Assembly: GCA_018970965.1 (NCBI GenBank)
Contig: JAGWVG010000016.1
Coordinates: 1-13,339, forward strand
Direction of reading: 5' to 3'
Length of the DNA: 13,339 bases
Source: Alphaproteobacteria bacterium
GTDB taxonomy: Bacteria; Pseudomonadota; Alphaproteobacteria; Sphingomonadales; Sphingomonadaceae
The number at the start of each line of letters is the position of its first letter. The stretch's first letter is position 1. The notes beneath the pieces are model-generated. The model saw only the letters and a list, made by a program, of their open reading frames with translations. It was not told where the DNA came from and ran no database searches. A program made the translations under genes and the position numbers. This document shows positions 1 to 8,350 of this stretch, piece by piece.

Positions 1-1
1 C

Positions 2-1567
2 ATTGGAAACCCCGTTGTCTATGTCGGCTCCAAAACCGGACGCGATGGCATTCATGGCGCGACCATGGCTTCGGCCGACTTTACGGAGGATTCAGAAGAA
101 AAACGGCCCACAGTGCAAGTCGGTGATCCTTTCACCGAAAAGCTTCTGATTGAAGCCTGTCTTGAACTGATGGCATCTGACGCGATTGTCGCCATTCAGG
201 ATATGGGCGCCGCTGGCCTCACCTCCTCTTCGGTTGAAATGGCATCCAAGGGCGGCGTTGGTATTGAGCTGAACATGAACGCTGTGCCGTGCCGCGAAAC
301 CGGCATGACGCCCTATGAGATGATGCTCTCTGAAAGTCAGGAGCGCATGTTGATGGTGCTGAAGCCCGGCCGCGAGGCTGAGGCCGAGGCCATTTTCCGC
401 AAATGGGAACTGGATTTCGCGGTCATCGGCAAAATCACCGATACCGGCCATATGGTGCTGACATTCAATGGCGAGACAGTGGCCGATATTCCACTCGCCC
501 CACTCGCTGATGAAGCGCCAGAATATGAACGGCCTTATGTGAGCCCAGCCGAATATAAGGCGTGGGCCAAAGTCCCTTCGCTGGGCGATGTGCCGGAAAG
601 CCGCAATTTGGGGGCCGACCTCGTCAAGCTGATGGGGTCGCCTGACATTGCCTCGCGTCGCTGGATTTGGGAGCAATATGACAACAAGGTCGGCGGCGAT
701 ACGGTGCAAGCACCGGGCGGCGACGCAGCAGTTGTCCGCGTTCATGGCTCGGCGAAGGCGCTTGCCATCGCAACGGATTGCACCCCGCGCTATTGCTATG
801 CCAATCCCTATGAGGGCGGCAAACAGGCCGTGGCCGAAACCTATCGCAACATTTCAGCAGTCGGCGCAACGCCCCTCGCCATCACCAATTGCCTCAACTT
901 CGCCAACCCACAGCGCCCTGAAATCATGGCGCAGATTGTTGGCTGTTTGGAAGGCATGGGTGATGCATGCCGCGCGCTCGATTACCCAATCGTTTCGGGC
1001 AATGTCTCTCTTTACAATGAATCCAAGGCAACTGGCGGGGGCTCTGCTATTTTGCCGACCCCGGCTATTGGCGGCGTTGGCCTGATTGCGGATTGGAGCA
1101 AGGCGGCAACCATTGCCTTTAAAAAGGCCGGCGATGCCATCTGGTTGATTGGTGGCCCGGGTTGCCATTTGGGGCAATCCATCTGGCTGCGCGAAGTGCT
1201 GGGCCGTGAAGAAGGCGATGCCCCCAGCGTTGATCTGGCGGCAGAGCGCACGCGTGGTGAACAGGTGCGCAAGCTGGTGCTCGACGGTGTGGCAACGGCC
1301 GTACACGATATTTCGGATGGCGGTCTGCTGGTCGCCATTGCCGAAATGGCGCTGGCAGGACGCATCGGGGCAGAAGTTGACGCGTTAACAACAGCTGAAG
1401 CCTTTGGTGAAGATCAGGGTCGCTACCTTGTCACCACAGCAGCCGATGCGGTGATTGAGGGCGCTCTGCGCATTGGGACTGTGGGCGGCGACAGCGTATC
1501 AGGCGTGGCTCTGGATACGCTCCGCACCGCGCATGAAGGCTTCTTCCCCGCACTGATGAACGGCTAA
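2..1567 (+). CDS. purL: Phosphoribosylformylglycinamidine synthase subunit PurL (5' end outside window)
   Basis: FGAM synthase II catalyses the ATP- and glutamine-dependent conversion of FGAR to FGAM, the fourth step of cytoplasmic de novo purine synthesis. In organisms with the small ~80 kDa PurL it works with PurS and the glutaminase PurQ. The reading frame is open from base 2 ([20 protein letters not shown]), so the Met codon at 65 is internal and the true start lies before the window. About 521 of the usual ~730-740 residues are present. Recognisable PurL segments are [30 protein letters not shown] (substrate and ATP-binding half of the AIRS-like domain), [10 protein letters not shown], and [17 protein letters not shown] near the C-terminus. 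The protein ends normally at GFFPALMNG followed by TAA. It converges on a minus-strand gene only 5 nt away, with a hairpin across both stops. Regulation cannot be judged because the promoter is outside the window. Confidence 0.97.
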   Translation: MGNPVVYVGSKTGRDGIHGATMASADFTEDSEEKRPTVQVGDPFTEKLLIEACLELMASDAIVAIQDMGAAGLTSSSVEMASKGGVGIELNMNAVPCRETGMTPYEMMLSESQERMLMVLKPGREAEAEAIFRKWELDFAVIGKITDTGHMVLTFNGETVADIPLAPLADEAPEYERPYVSPAEYKAWAKVPSLGDVPESRNLGADLVKLMGSPDIASRRWIWEQYDNKVGGDTVQAPGGDAAVVRVHGSAKALAIATDCTPRYCYANPYEGGKQAVAETYRNISAVGATPLAITNCLNFANPQRPEIMAQIVGCLEGMGDACRALDYPIVSGNVSLYNESKATGGGSAILPTPAIGGVGLIADWSKAATIAFKKAGDAIWLIGGPGCHLGQSIWLREVLGREEGDAPSVDLAAERTRGEQVRKLVLDGVATAVHDISDGGLLVAIAEMALAGRIGAEVDALTTAEAFGEDQGRYLVTTAADAVIEGALRIGTVGGDSVSGVALDTLRTAHEGFFPALMNG

Positions 1568-1574
1568 GGCCGTT
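1559..1574. terminator. Small hairpin spanning the purL and DUF1330 stop codons
   Basis: A perfect 6-bp inverted repeat, AACGGC (1559-1564) and GCCGTT (1569-1574), encloses the loop TAAG. The purL stop TAA starts the loop, and the minus-strand stop of the DUF1330 gene (TTA at 1573-1575) overlaps the right arm. No T-run follows on either strand, so it is not a textbook intrinsic terminator. Its position exactly between two convergent genes makes a bidirectional 3'-end or attenuation element plausible. Confidence 0.4.
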
Positions 1575-2010
1575 AAGCGAAGCGCGCGCCTTCAATCGCC
1601 AGCGGCGCAAATCGGATCAGACGGCTGGTGGCAACTGCCGCCTGCCGGTTGACGACGGCAATTTTATAATCGGCGTCGGTGACCATCGCCAAAAAGGCAC
1701 CTGCATTGGGATAAGCCGCAATGAAAGCGGCATCCCAATGCTCACTCTCTGGCCCTGTGACCACAGCTTCGAGCTTGCCGCGCCACACAATATGGCCGCC
1801 TACACGCTCAAAAATGGGGCCGCTTGTGGTGCCATATTCTTCATAAGCGCGCGCGCCGCTCCAGCCTTTTGCAGCATGCGGATGCCCTTCAGGATAAGCC
1901 GCAAGATCGCGGTAGCGCACCAGATTGAGCATGTTGATCGGCGTATCGCGCGGGAGAGATTTGAAAAGGTCAAAGGCCGCGCGTGTTGGGTCCACATAGC
2001 TTTCGGTCAT
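1573..2010 (-). CDS. DUF1330 domain-containing protein
   Basis: A 145-residue soluble protein that I recognise as DUF1330-like, a small dimeric alpha/beta-barrel family of unproven function. Visible family features are the N-terminal INMLNLVRYRDLAAYPEG segment, the central YGTTSGPIFERVGGHIVWRG segment and the later strand/helix HWDAAFIAAYPNAGAFLAMV, followed by ADYKIAVVNRQAAV. No signal peptide or membrane segment is seen. The start ATG at 2010-2008 overlaps the stop of the upstream DUF3617 gene as ATGA, which indicates translational coupling and co-transcription with that gene and probably coq4. Related members are sometimes annotated as acting on small molecules, but no active site can be assigned here. 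The family call is fairly secure; the function is unknown. Confidence 0.82.
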   Translation of the reverse strand: MTESYVDPTRAAFDLFKSLPRDTPINMLNLVRYRDLAAYPEGHPHAAKGWSGARAYEEYGTTSGPIFERVGGHIVWRGKLEAVVTGPESEHWDAAFIAAYPNAGAFLAMVTDADYKIAVVNRQAAVATSRLIRFAPLAIEGARFA

Positions 2011-2615
2011 TGCGCTACATCCTCACCTGCGGGGCATGCGCCCTGATGATCGCCCGTAATCTTCGCATGAAAGCGTATGGGCGGCTTTTCTGATTTGGGC
2101 ATCGGCCCTTTCAGCGTGTCATAAGGCGTATCAGGTTCAATGCGGACAACCGCATCCAGCGAGAAGCCATCGCCTGCATAAGGCCCATGTGCGGCAATCA
2201 GCGTGCGGCCCGCTTTGCCGGGATGCGCGCAGGTAATCACTGCGTCCAGTGTGCCTCGATAAAGTGAAAAACTCTCAAAGCTGCAGGCCCCGGACTCGCG
2301 CCCCCCAATCAGCGTTGCATTGGGGCTGCGCGCTTGCTCAGCCGAAACGCACATGGCGCCTTTTTGGGCAGTGCCCCCCAATTTTTCTGCCAACATGCGA
2401 TCCGCCTTGGACAGGGCGGCAGGATAGTCCGACAGATCAATGCTGTCCGCAACCAAGCTGGTATGCCAAAATCCGGGGGTCAATGCCGTGATAACGGGCG
2501 TGGATTGCGCCGCCGCCGAGGCCGCTGCCGTCTTGCCCGTTTGCACGGGGTTAGAGGCCTTTTCGCACGCGGCAGGCAGCAAAAGCAGCAACAGAGCAGT
2601 GAAACGCAGGGTCAT
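2007..2615 (-). CDS. DUF3617-type putative lipoprotein
   Basis: A 202-residue exported protein. I chose the ATG at 2615 rather than an upstream in-frame codon at 2660. It gives a clean type II signal peptide, MTLRFTALLLLLLPAAC, with a candidate lipid-attachment Cys17, and an AGGAC ribosome-binding-like sequence lies about 7 nt upstream. The lipobox is imperfect (Pro at -3). After an Ala/Ser/Thr-rich linker comes a domain starting PGFWHTSLV, followed by Cys pairs in GAMCVSAEQA, SGACSFESF and DAVITCAHP. This spacing is typical of DUF3617 periplasmic proteins common in sphingomonads. It overlaps the DUF1330 gene by 4 nt and starts 83 nt after coq4, so it probably belongs to the same transcript. 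The function is unknown; envelope location is inferred from the signal peptide. Confidence 0.75.
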   Translation of the reverse strand: MTLRFTALLLLLLPAACEKASNPVQTGKTAAASAAAQSTPVITALTPGFWHTSLVADSIDLSDYPAALSKADRMLAEKLGGTAQKGAMCVSAEQARSPNATLIGGRESGACSFESFSLYRGTLDAVITCAHPGKAGRTLIAAHGPYAGDGFSLDAVVRIEPDTPYDTLKGPMPKSEKPPIRFHAKITGDHQGACPAGEDVAQ

Positions 2616-2698
2616 AAGCGTCGTCCTGCCCGTCTCGCGCGCAAACTGCAATCCCGCCAACTCCGGAATAGTCTTGAAAGCGCGCGCGCCGTGACGGC

Positions 2699-3475
2699 TT
2701 AGGCGGCTTGCGGCGCTGCCAAGAAGTTATACGGGTCAATCCCCCGCGCCCGATAGCGCTGATGTGCGATTTGATATTGCGTCGGCGCGGGAATGTTCAG
2801 CCGCTTGCGCGCTGCATCCAGCGGCTCAGCCAGAAGAGCGCGAATATCTTGTTCCACAATGCGCTGAGCAGCCTTGCCCATACGCTGCGCCTCACCCACG
2901 GCTTTAAACACGGGGGCATCCACCTTCACGCGCCGCCAAATTTCTGCGGCCCCTGCCCAAGCAAGGAAAAAGGCTGTCCACCCGCGATCTTGCCCATAAG
3001 AAAAGGCAAGCGCGCATTGTTCACCCAAGGCATCGCGTCCAAAGCCCGTCAGCACATGGACAAGATCATGCGTGTCGCGCAGGCGATGGCCATACCATTC
3101 CATCTGGTCGCCATATTGCGGCCGACGAACGCGCTCTGACTCTTCCACCAAGCCCGCTGCTGTCAGGCCTTCCCGCCGCATAAAGGCGACATAGGCATGC
3201 GCCACCGAATTGGCGGGCAGCTTCAACAGTGTTTCATGATCATCCAGCAGCGCCGGCAAATAGCGCTCATTCTCCATCAGGGCGCGGCCCTTATCGCTCG
3301 CGCAGAACGCCTTGGCTTGATCAAAAAAGACCTTGGAGGGCAGGCATTCTGCAATATGGAAGACCTGTTCAGTATCTTCCTTATTCGCCACCAATTTGCG
3401 AAAATGTCCCATTGCCTTGAAGGGACGAAAACGCAGCTTTTTGCGTTTGGGATCAGTAAATTGAGTCGGAGCCAT
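2699..3475 (-). CDS. coq4: Ubiquinone biosynthesis protein Coq4 family
   Basis: Coq4 proteins act in the aerobic ubiquinone pathway. In eukaryotes Coq4 organises the CoQ synthome and has been assigned C1 oxidative decarboxylation. The 258-residue product has the family metal-site signature HDxxH-x11-E as His136-Asp137-Leu-Val-His140 and Glu152 (RDTHDLVHVLTGFGRDALGE). The flanking segments HFRKLVANKEDTEQVFHI and LPALLDDHETLLKLPANS are also typical. The frame stays open upstream to a TTG at 3511 and an ATG at 3502. I prefer the ATG at 3475 because family similarity begins there and TTGACA/TATAGT promoter-like hexamers lie just upstream. No Shine-Dalgarno is visible for any start, so a very short leader or leaderless message is possible. 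It is divergent from uvrB and upstream of the DUF3617-DUF1330 pair. No other ubi gene is nearby. Confidence 0.9.
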   Translation of the reverse strand: MAPTQFTDPKRKKLRFRPFKAMGHFRKLVANKEDTEQVFHIAECLPSKVFFDQAKAFCASDKGRALMENERYLPALLDDHETLLKLPANSVAHAYVAFMRREGLTAAGLVEESERVRRPQYGDQMEWYGHRLRDTHDLVHVLTGFGRDALGEQCALAFSYGQDRGWTAFFLAWAGAAEIWRRVKVDAPVFKAVGEAQRMGKAAQRIVEQDIRALLAEPLDAARKRLNIPAPTQYQIAHQRYRARGIDPYNFLAAPQAA

Positions 3476-3484
3476 GTGCCGAAA

Positions 3485-3534
3485 ACTATAATCTGCTGAC
3501 ATTGTTGTCAATAATTTAGCCGGCGCGCAACAAT
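3485..3534. promoter_or_regulatory. Divergent coq4/uvrB promoter region with a palindromic operator
   Basis: The intergenic space holds a perfect inverted repeat TGACA-TTGT-TGTCA at 3497-3510. On the minus strand its left part forms a consensus -35 TTGACA (3511-3506), followed 15 nt later by TATAGT (3490-3485), both pointing at coq4. On the plus strand a perfect TATAAT sits at 3487-3492, and TTGTCA (3505-3510) lies 18 nt before AACAAT (3529-3534), either of which could serve uvrB. The palindrome resembles a TetR/MarR-type operator and would block the coq4 -35. No alphaproteobacterial LexA box (GTTC-N7-GTTC or GAAC-N7-GAAC) was seen. The exact hexamers are uncertain. Confidence 0.45.
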
Positions 3535-3596
3535 CCCAGCTTCGAAGGCGTGGCTAACCATTGCGCCCGACGCGGCGTGGCCCTAGTTTCCCTCTC

Positions 3597-5777
3597 ATGT
3601 CCCTCATCATTCGCACCACGCTCGATGAGCCCGAAACTGGGCAGAGCTTTGTTCCCCACCGCCCGGCCCGCCCGCCGAAATCCGATGGGGGCAAAAAGTT
3701 TAAGATCGTCAGCGATTATGAGCCCGCTGGTGACCAGCCAACTGCGATTGCTGAATTGGTTGCAGGCATTGGCCAAGGCGAGAAGGATCAGGTGCTGCTG
3801 GGCGTTACGGGCTCTGGCAAAACCTTCACCATGGCCAAAGTGATTGAGGCGGTACAGCGCCCGGCGCTGGTGCTAGCGCCAAATAAGATTCTGGCTGCAC
3901 AGCTTTATGGGGAGTTCAAGAATTTCTTCCCCGACAATGCGGTCGAATATTTCGTCAGCTATTATGACTATTACCAGCCCGAGGCCTATGTCCCCCGGTC
4001 AGACACCTATATCGAGAAAGAAAGCTCGGTTAACGAAGCCATTGACCGGATGCGCCACTCGGCCACGCGCGCGCTGTTAGAGCGCGATGATGTGCTGATC
4101 GTCGCCTCCGTCTCCTGCCTTTATGGCATCGGGTCCGTCGAGACCTATTCGGCCATGATCTTTGATCTCAAAAAAGGCCAAACTGTTGATCAGCGTGAGA
4201 TCGTCAGGAAGCTGGTTGCCCTTCAATATAAGCGCAATGATGCGGCCTTTGCGCGCGGCAATTTCCGGGTGAAGGGCGATAATCTGGAAATTTTCCCCTC
4301 GCACTATGAAGACACGGCATGGCGCGTCAGCTTCTTTGGTGATGAGATTGAAGAAATTGTCGAATTTGATCCGCTCACCGGCAAAAAAGTCGCCAGCCTT
4401 GATTATGTCCGCGTCTATGCCAACAGCCACTATGTGACGCCCGGCCCCACGCTCAAACAAGCGATGGAGGCTATCAAGTTTGAGCTGCAAGAGCGGCTGA
4501 AAGAGCTGGTCGCCGAAGGCAAATTGCTCGAGGCACAGCGGCTAGAACAGCGCACCAATTTTGATCTGGAAATGATCGCTGCCACGGGCTCTTGCGCCGG
4601 AATTGAAAATTATTCCCGCTTCCTCACTGGCCGCTTGCCTGGTGAGCCGCCGCCGACTTTGTTTGAATATCTGCCGGAAAATGCGTTGCTATTTGTCGAT
4701 GAAAGCCATGTGACCATTGGCCAAGTCAATGGCATGGCCCGCGGCGACCACAGGCGGAAATTGACGCTGGCCGAATATGGCTTTCGCCTGCCCAGCTGCA
4801 TCGATAACCGGCCACTGCGCTTTAACGAATGGGATGCGATGCGCCCGCAAACCACGTATGTCTCGGCCACACCCGGCAATTGGGAAATGGAACAGACAGG
4901 CGGCGCCTTTGCCGAACAGGTCATCCGCCCGACGGGCCTGATTGATCCACCCGTCGACATCCGCCCGACCGAAGATCAGGTGCAAGATTGCATCAATGAA
5001 TGCCGCAAGACGACCGAGGCGGGCTATCGCACGCTCGTCACCACGCTGACCAAACGCATGGCCGAAGACCTGACCGAGTTTATGCACGAAGCAGGCCTCA
5101 AAGTCCGCTACATGCACAGCGATGTCGAAACACTGGAGCGTATTGAACTGATCCGCGACCTTCGGCTGGGGGCTTATGATGTGCTGGTGGGCATCAACTT
5201 GCTGCGCGAGGGCCTCGATATTCCTGAATGCGGTTTGGTGTGCATTTTGGATGCCGATAAAGAGGGCTTCTTGCGCTCAGAAACGTCCCTCATTCAGACC
5301 ATTGGCCGTGCTGCGCGCAATGTCGATGGCCGCGTGATCCTCTATGCGGATCGGATGACGGGCAGCATGGAGCGCGCCATTGCCGAGACCGACCGCCGCC
5401 GCGCCAAGCAAATGGCCTTTAATGAGGAACATGGCATCACGCCCGAAACTGTGAAGAAGAATATCGGCGACATCATCGCGCATGTTGCCTCGGGCGATCA
5501 GGTCACCGTCGAGATTGAAGATGGGCCGCAACACATGGTCGGCCATAATCTGCGCGCTTATATTGAAGAGCTTGAAAAGAAGATGCGCGCCGCCGCTGCC
5601 GATCTGGAATTTGAAGAGGCCGGCCGCCTGCGTGATGAAATCCGCGCGCTGGAAGCAACTGAGCTTGGCCTGCCTGCCGACGCGCAAAAAGCCCCCATCA
5701 TGGGCCGGTCCAATGAAGGTAAACCCGGCACACGCAAGACACGCTTCGGGAAGACACAGCGGCGCTTTGGGCGCTAA
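3597..5777 (+). CDS. uvrB: Excinuclease ABC subunit UvrB
   Basis: UvrB is the damage-verifying helicase-like subunit of UvrABC nucleotide excision repair. UvrA loads it onto DNA, it positions UvrC for incision, and it is displaced by UvrD. The 726-residue protein is complete. Walker A is GVTGSGKT (69-76, Lys75), the damage-probing beta-hairpin is [12 protein letters not shown] (122-133), and Walker B is DESH (368-371). Motif VI is QTIGRAARN (567-575), and the C-terminal UVR motif at about 653-688 (YIEELEKKM...[11 protein letters not shown]) binds UvrC/UvrA. The tail is basic ([15 protein letters not shown]). The ATG at 3597 is chosen over an in-frame TTG at 3561 because [16 protein letters not shown] matches the usual start of sphingomonad UvrB as I recall it. 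No clear Shine-Dalgarno precedes either start. It is divergent from coq4 and converges on the toxin gene. No SOS box is visible upstream. Confidence 0.98.
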   Translation: MSLIIRTTLDEPETGQSFVPHRPARPPKSDGGKKFKIVSDYEPAGDQPTAIAELVAGIGQGEKDQVLLGVTGSGKTFTMAKVIEAVQRPALVLAPNKILAAQLYGEFKNFFPDNAVEYFVSYYDYYQPEAYVPRSDTYIEKESSVNEAIDRMRHSATRALLERDDVLIVASVSCLYGIGSVETYSAMIFDLKKGQTVDQREIVRKLVALQYKRNDAAFARGNFRVKGDNLEIFPSHYEDTAWRVSFFGDEIEEIVEFDPLTGKKVASLDYVRVYANSHYVTPGPTLKQAMEAIKFELQERLKELVAEGKLLEAQRLEQRTNFDLEMIAATGSCAGIENYSRFLTGRLPGEPPPTLFEYLPENALLFVDESHVTIGQVNGMARGDHRRKLTLAEYGFRLPSCIDNRPLRFNEWDAMRPQTTYVSATPGNWEMEQTGGAFAEQVIRPTGLIDPPVDIRPTEDQVQDCINECRKTTEAGYRTLVTTLTKRMAEDLTEFMHEAGLKVRYMHSDVETLERIELIRDLRLGAYDVLVGINLLREGLDIPECGLVCILDADKEGFLRSETSLIQTIGRAARNVDGRVILYADRMTGSMERAIAETDRRRAKQMAFNEEHGITPETVKKNIGDIIAHVASGDQVTVEIEDGPQHMVGHNLRAYIEELEKKMRAAAADLEFEEAGRLRDEIRALEATELGLPADAQKAPIMGRSNEGKPGTRKTRFGKTQRRFGR

Positions 5778-5795
5778 ACAGACGGCGTGTTTAGC
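5773..5795. terminator. Hairpin spanning the uvrB and toxin stop codons
   Basis: A perfect 8-bp inverted repeat, GCTAAACA (5773-5780) and TGTTTAGC (5788-5795), encloses a 7-nt loop GACGGCG. The left arm contains the uvrB stop TAA (5775-5777). The right arm contains the minus-strand stop of the PIN toxin (TTA, 5791-5793). No U-tract follows on either strand, so it is not a classical Rho-independent terminator. Its symmetric placement between convergent genes suggests a bidirectional transcript-end structure. Confidence 0.5.
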
Positions 5796-6249
5796 CGATC
5801 AGCGCTGCCAATTTGCGATGCGGCGTGGCAGCAAAGGGATTGGCCAGCGTAACGCCACGCCACACAAGAACATCCTGCATATCTTCGCTGAGTAACAGAG
5901 CAGCGCCGGCCTCTGCGGCGGCAGACAGGATGAGCGCATCCCAATATTGCAGCTTATGATCCACGACTAGGTCCAAGGCGGCCTTCATCACCGAAGCGCT
6001 ACTCTCCAGCAATTCGAACGCATCCGCGAATTCGAGCAGCATGGCGCGCGCCTCAGATGCAGGGGTTCCCGCACGCGACAAGACGACAAACAACTCGCCC
6101 AAAGTTTGAATGGGGGCAAGCATCGCGGCTTTCCCAGAAAGCCCGGCGATAAGACTGCGAACCGCTGCCACTTTGCGGGCATCCTCTGGATGCCGGATGA
6201 CCCCGGCCAGATAGGCGAGTATATTTGTATCCAGCGCAATGCGGATCAT
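5791..6249 (-). CDS. PIN-domain toxin (VapC-like ribonuclease)
   Basis: A 152-residue single-domain PIN protein, the size of VapC-type toxins, which are Mg-dependent RNases cutting tRNA, rRNA or mRNA. The acidic metal-binding residues are in place: Asp7 in IALDTNILAYL, Glu52 in TLGELFVVL, Asp104 in LQYWDALILSAA and Asp123 in LLLSEDMQ. The toxin therefore looks catalytically intact. Its ATG overlaps the antitoxin stop as ATGA (6246-6249), the usual translational coupling of antitoxin-first modules. It converges on uvrB with 13 nt between stop codons. The RNA target cannot be read from the sequence, and I have not assigned a gene symbol because the partner is Phd/YefM-like rather than a classical VapB. 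Confidence 0.93.
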   Translation of the reverse strand: MIRIALDTNILAYLAGVIRHPEDARKVAAVRSLIAGLSGKAAMLAPIQTLGELFVVLSRAGTPASEARAMLLEFADAFELLESSASVMKAALDLVVDHKLQYWDALILSAAAEAGAALLLSEDMQDVLVWRGVTLANPFAATPHRKLAALIG

Positions 6250-6479
6250 CGCGAATAGAGATCCTCACGTGACCAAGCCCCAGCCATCCGCTGTGGTTGA
6301 TCCTCTACAAAGCGGAGAAGCGCATCCAGCTTTTGCGGTTGATCCTTGTCACCAACCGGAATCACGCGCGCCACCGCACGCCCCCGGGACAGAACAACAA
6401 AGCTCGCCCCGTCCTGCACATCGCGCAGCAATTCCGAAAAGCCTTGATTGGCCTGTGTCGCCGTGATTGTTCGATCCAT
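6246..6479 (-). CDS. Phd/YefM-family antitoxin
   Basis: A 77-residue antitoxin. The N-terminal DNA-binding part reads TITATQANQGFSELLRDVQDG, then SFVVLSRGRAVARVIPV, the characteristic Phd/YefM pattern (A-x2-N-x2-F-S-x-L-L...G...V-x-S-R-G-x-x-V-A-R). The C-terminal region from about residue 46 onwards is the probable toxin-binding tail (QKLDALLRFVEDQPQRMAG...SREDLYSR). It lies first in a two-gene operon with the PIN toxin. Such antitoxins normally repress their own promoter, with the toxin as co-repressor, and a palindrome just upstream fits this. No obvious Shine-Dalgarno precedes the ATG at 6479; the predicted transcription start is only a few bases away, so the message may be leaderless. 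Confidence 0.93.
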   Translation of the reverse strand: MDRTITATQANQGFSELLRDVQDGASFVVLSRGRAVARVIPVGDKDQPQKLDALLRFVEDQPQRMAGAWSREDLYSR

Positions 6480-6485
6480 TGCCGC

Positions 6486-6514
6486 AGTCTAGGTTTTACC
6501 ACTAGATTCTACAA
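6486..6514 (-). promoter_or_regulatory. Probable autoregulated toxin-antitoxin promoter and operator
   Basis: Reading the minus strand, TTGTAG (6514-6509) and TAGACT (6491-6486) are spaced by 17 nt and point at the antitoxin ATG at 6479. A 19-bp element with inverted 5-bp arms TCTAG (6488-6492) and CTAGA (6502-6506) overlaps the spacer and the -10, as expected for an antitoxin operator. The centre is imperfect, with a shifted GGT/ACC pair. Assignment is by position and symmetry only. Confidence 0.45.
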
Positions 6515-6520
6515 GAGGAT

Positions 6521-8350
6521 TTATTCGCTATCAAATAAGCCGGCCAATTGCTCAATCATCGTGCCGCCCAGTTGTTCGGCATCCATAATCGTGACAGCGC
6601 GTTGGTAATAGCGCGTCACATCATGCCCAATGCCAATGGCGCAAAGTTCTACGGGAGAACGGCTTTCAATCCAGCCAATCACTTGGCGCAAATGACGCTC
6701 CAGATAAGCGCCATTATTCACGGACAGCGTGGAATCATCCACCGGCGCGCCATCGGAAATGACCATCAAAATCTTGCGATCTTCGGGCCGCGCGATGATG
6801 CGGTTATGCGCCCAGAGCAGCGCCTCGCCATCGATATTTTCTTTGAGCAAGCCTTCGCGCATCATCAGCCCCAGCGATTTCTTCGCGCGCCGCCATGGCT
6901 CATCCGCTGCCTTGTAGAGAATATGCCGCAAATCATTGAGGCGACCAGGCGTTGCCGGGCGGCCTGCTGCCAGCCAGCTTTCACGGCTCTGCCCACCCTT
7001 CCAAGCGCGCGTGGTGAAGCCCAGAATTTCGGTCTTCACGCCACAGCGTTCCAGCGTGCGGGCCAGAATATCCGCACTAATCGCAGCAATAGAAATTGGC
7101 CGCCCGCGCATCGATCCTGAATTGTCAATCAGCAGCGTGACGATGGTGTCTTTAAACTCGGTATCGCGCTCAACCTTGTACGACAGCGAGCTGCCTGGAG
7201 ACACGACAATGCGCGACAGGCGCGCCGCATCAAGCAAACCTTCTTCCTGATCAAAATCCCAGCTGCGGTTTTGCTGCGCCATCAGGCGGCGTTGCAGGCG
7301 GTTGGCAAGCTTCGTCACCGCCCCCTGCAAATGCGTCAATTGCTGGTCAAGATAGGCGCGCAGACGCGTCAGCTCATCCTCATCGCACAATTCGGTCGCA
7401 GCAATGACTTCATCAAATTCGGTTGTCCAAGCCTGATAATCAAATTGCGGCGGCAGGTCTGACAAGGGGCGGTTGGGGCGCACCGGCATCATGCCCTCTT
7501 CGCCATCGTCCCCCGGCTCGCCATCGCCATCCATATCGGCCTCGGCGTCCATTTCTTGTTGGTCGCCGTCTTCGGCTTCGCCCTCGCCCTGTTCGGCGCG
7601 CGCGTCCATTTGCGTTTCAGCTTGGCCCTCTTCGGATTGCTGCTGGTCTTGCTCGCCCTCGCCTTGCTGCTCGTCTTCACCCTCATCCGTCGACTCAGTC
7701 GGGTCGATATCTTCAGGGTTGGCGGTCAGCTCTAAATCGCGGAGCAGCTTTTGCACCAGTTCCGCATAGGCCCGCTGATCGTGCAGCGTCTCGCCCAGCG
7801 CGGCCATCTCTGCGCCGCCTTTTTCTTCAATCCAGCCGCGCACCATATCCAGGCCCGCTTGGGCGGCCAGAGGGGCTGTATCGCCCGTCAGCTTTTCGCG
7901 CACCAACAGGCCAATGGCCGTGGGCAAGGGCACTTCGTCAGGCGCTTGGGCGCGGCTGATTGGGTCAGACCGCATCCGCATATCAAGCGCATGGTTCAGG
8001 TTCGCGCGGACGCCCTGCATTGCGCGGGCGCCCAGCGCCTCAACGCGGGCCTCTTCAATCGCGTCAAACACAGCGCCAGCAATGGCCTCGCTTGGGCGAT
8101 TGGCGCGGTGAAGGCTGTCATTATGATGTTTCAGCCGCAGCGCCATGCCATCGGCAAAGCCGCGCGCTTCGGCCACCTGCTCAGCAGGCAAAGATCGGCC
8201 CGGCATCGGCACACGAAAATTCTTGCCGGCTTGACTGGGGCTATCCGCGGTAAAGGCAATCTCCACCTCGGGCTCATGCGCAATGGCACGCGCGGTGCCG
8301 GTCAGCACTTGCTTAAAAACATCAAGGGGCGATTGATCAGCCATAGCCAT
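6521..8350 (-). CDS. cobT: Cobaltochelatase subunit CobT
   Basis: CobT is the large VWA-containing subunit of the CobS-CobT AAA+ chaperone that drives CobN to insert cobalt into hydrogenobyrinate a,c-diamide in aerobic B12 synthesis. The 609-residue protein has the normal three-part layout. A helical N-terminal region (about 1-210) is followed by a very acidic, Gln/Glu/Asp/Gly-rich linker (about 211-286) and a C-terminal von Willebrand A domain (about 395-609). The MIDAS motif is DNSGS (409-413), with a second metal-site segment ISDG (531-534). The start at 8350 has an alternative ATG two codons in, and neither has a convincing ribosome-binding site. cobS, cobN and other cob genes are not in the window, so its role in this organism rests on genes elsewhere. 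rnpB lies 70 nt upstream on the same strand. Confidence 0.95.
   Translation of the reverse strand: MAMADQSPLDVFKQVLTGTARAIAHEPEVEIAFTADSPSQAGKNFRVPMPGRSLPAEQVAEARGFADGMALRLKHHNDSLHRANRPSEAIAGAVFDAIEEARVEALGARAMQGVRANLNHALDMRMRSDPISRAQAPDEVPLPTAIGLLVREKLTGDTAPLAAQAGLDMVRGWIEEKGGAEMAALGETLHDQRAYAELVQKLLRDLELTANPEDIDPTESTDEGEDEQQGEGEQDQQQSEEGQAETQMDARAEQGEGEAEDGDQQEMDAEADMDGDGEPGDDGEEGMMPVRPNRPLSDLPPQFDYQAWTTEFDEVIAATELCDEDELTRLRAYLDQQLTHLQGAVTKLANRLQRRLMAQQNRSWDFDQEEGLLDAARLSRIVVSPGSSLSYKVERDTEFKDTIVTLLIDNSGSMRGRPISIAAISADILARTLERCGVKTEILGFTTRAWKGGQSRESWLAAGRPATPGRLNDLRHILYKAADEPWRRAKKSLGLMMREGLLKENIDGEALLWAHNRIIARPEDRKILMVISDGAPVDDSTLSVNNGAYLERHLRQVIGWIESRSPVELCAIGIGHDVTRYYQRAVTIMDAEQLGGTMIEQLAGLFDSE

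Noticed and set aside
92..745. 217-residue minus-strand open frame opposite purL
   Set aside because: His/Cys-rich shadow of a strongly conserved enzyme, with no domain pattern or ribosome-binding site.
2688..2698. Palindrome GCCGT-G-ACGGC just after the coq4 stop
   Set aside because: Only a 4-bp stem with a 3-nt loop can form and no T-run follows; it is too weak in GC-rich DNA to call a terminator.
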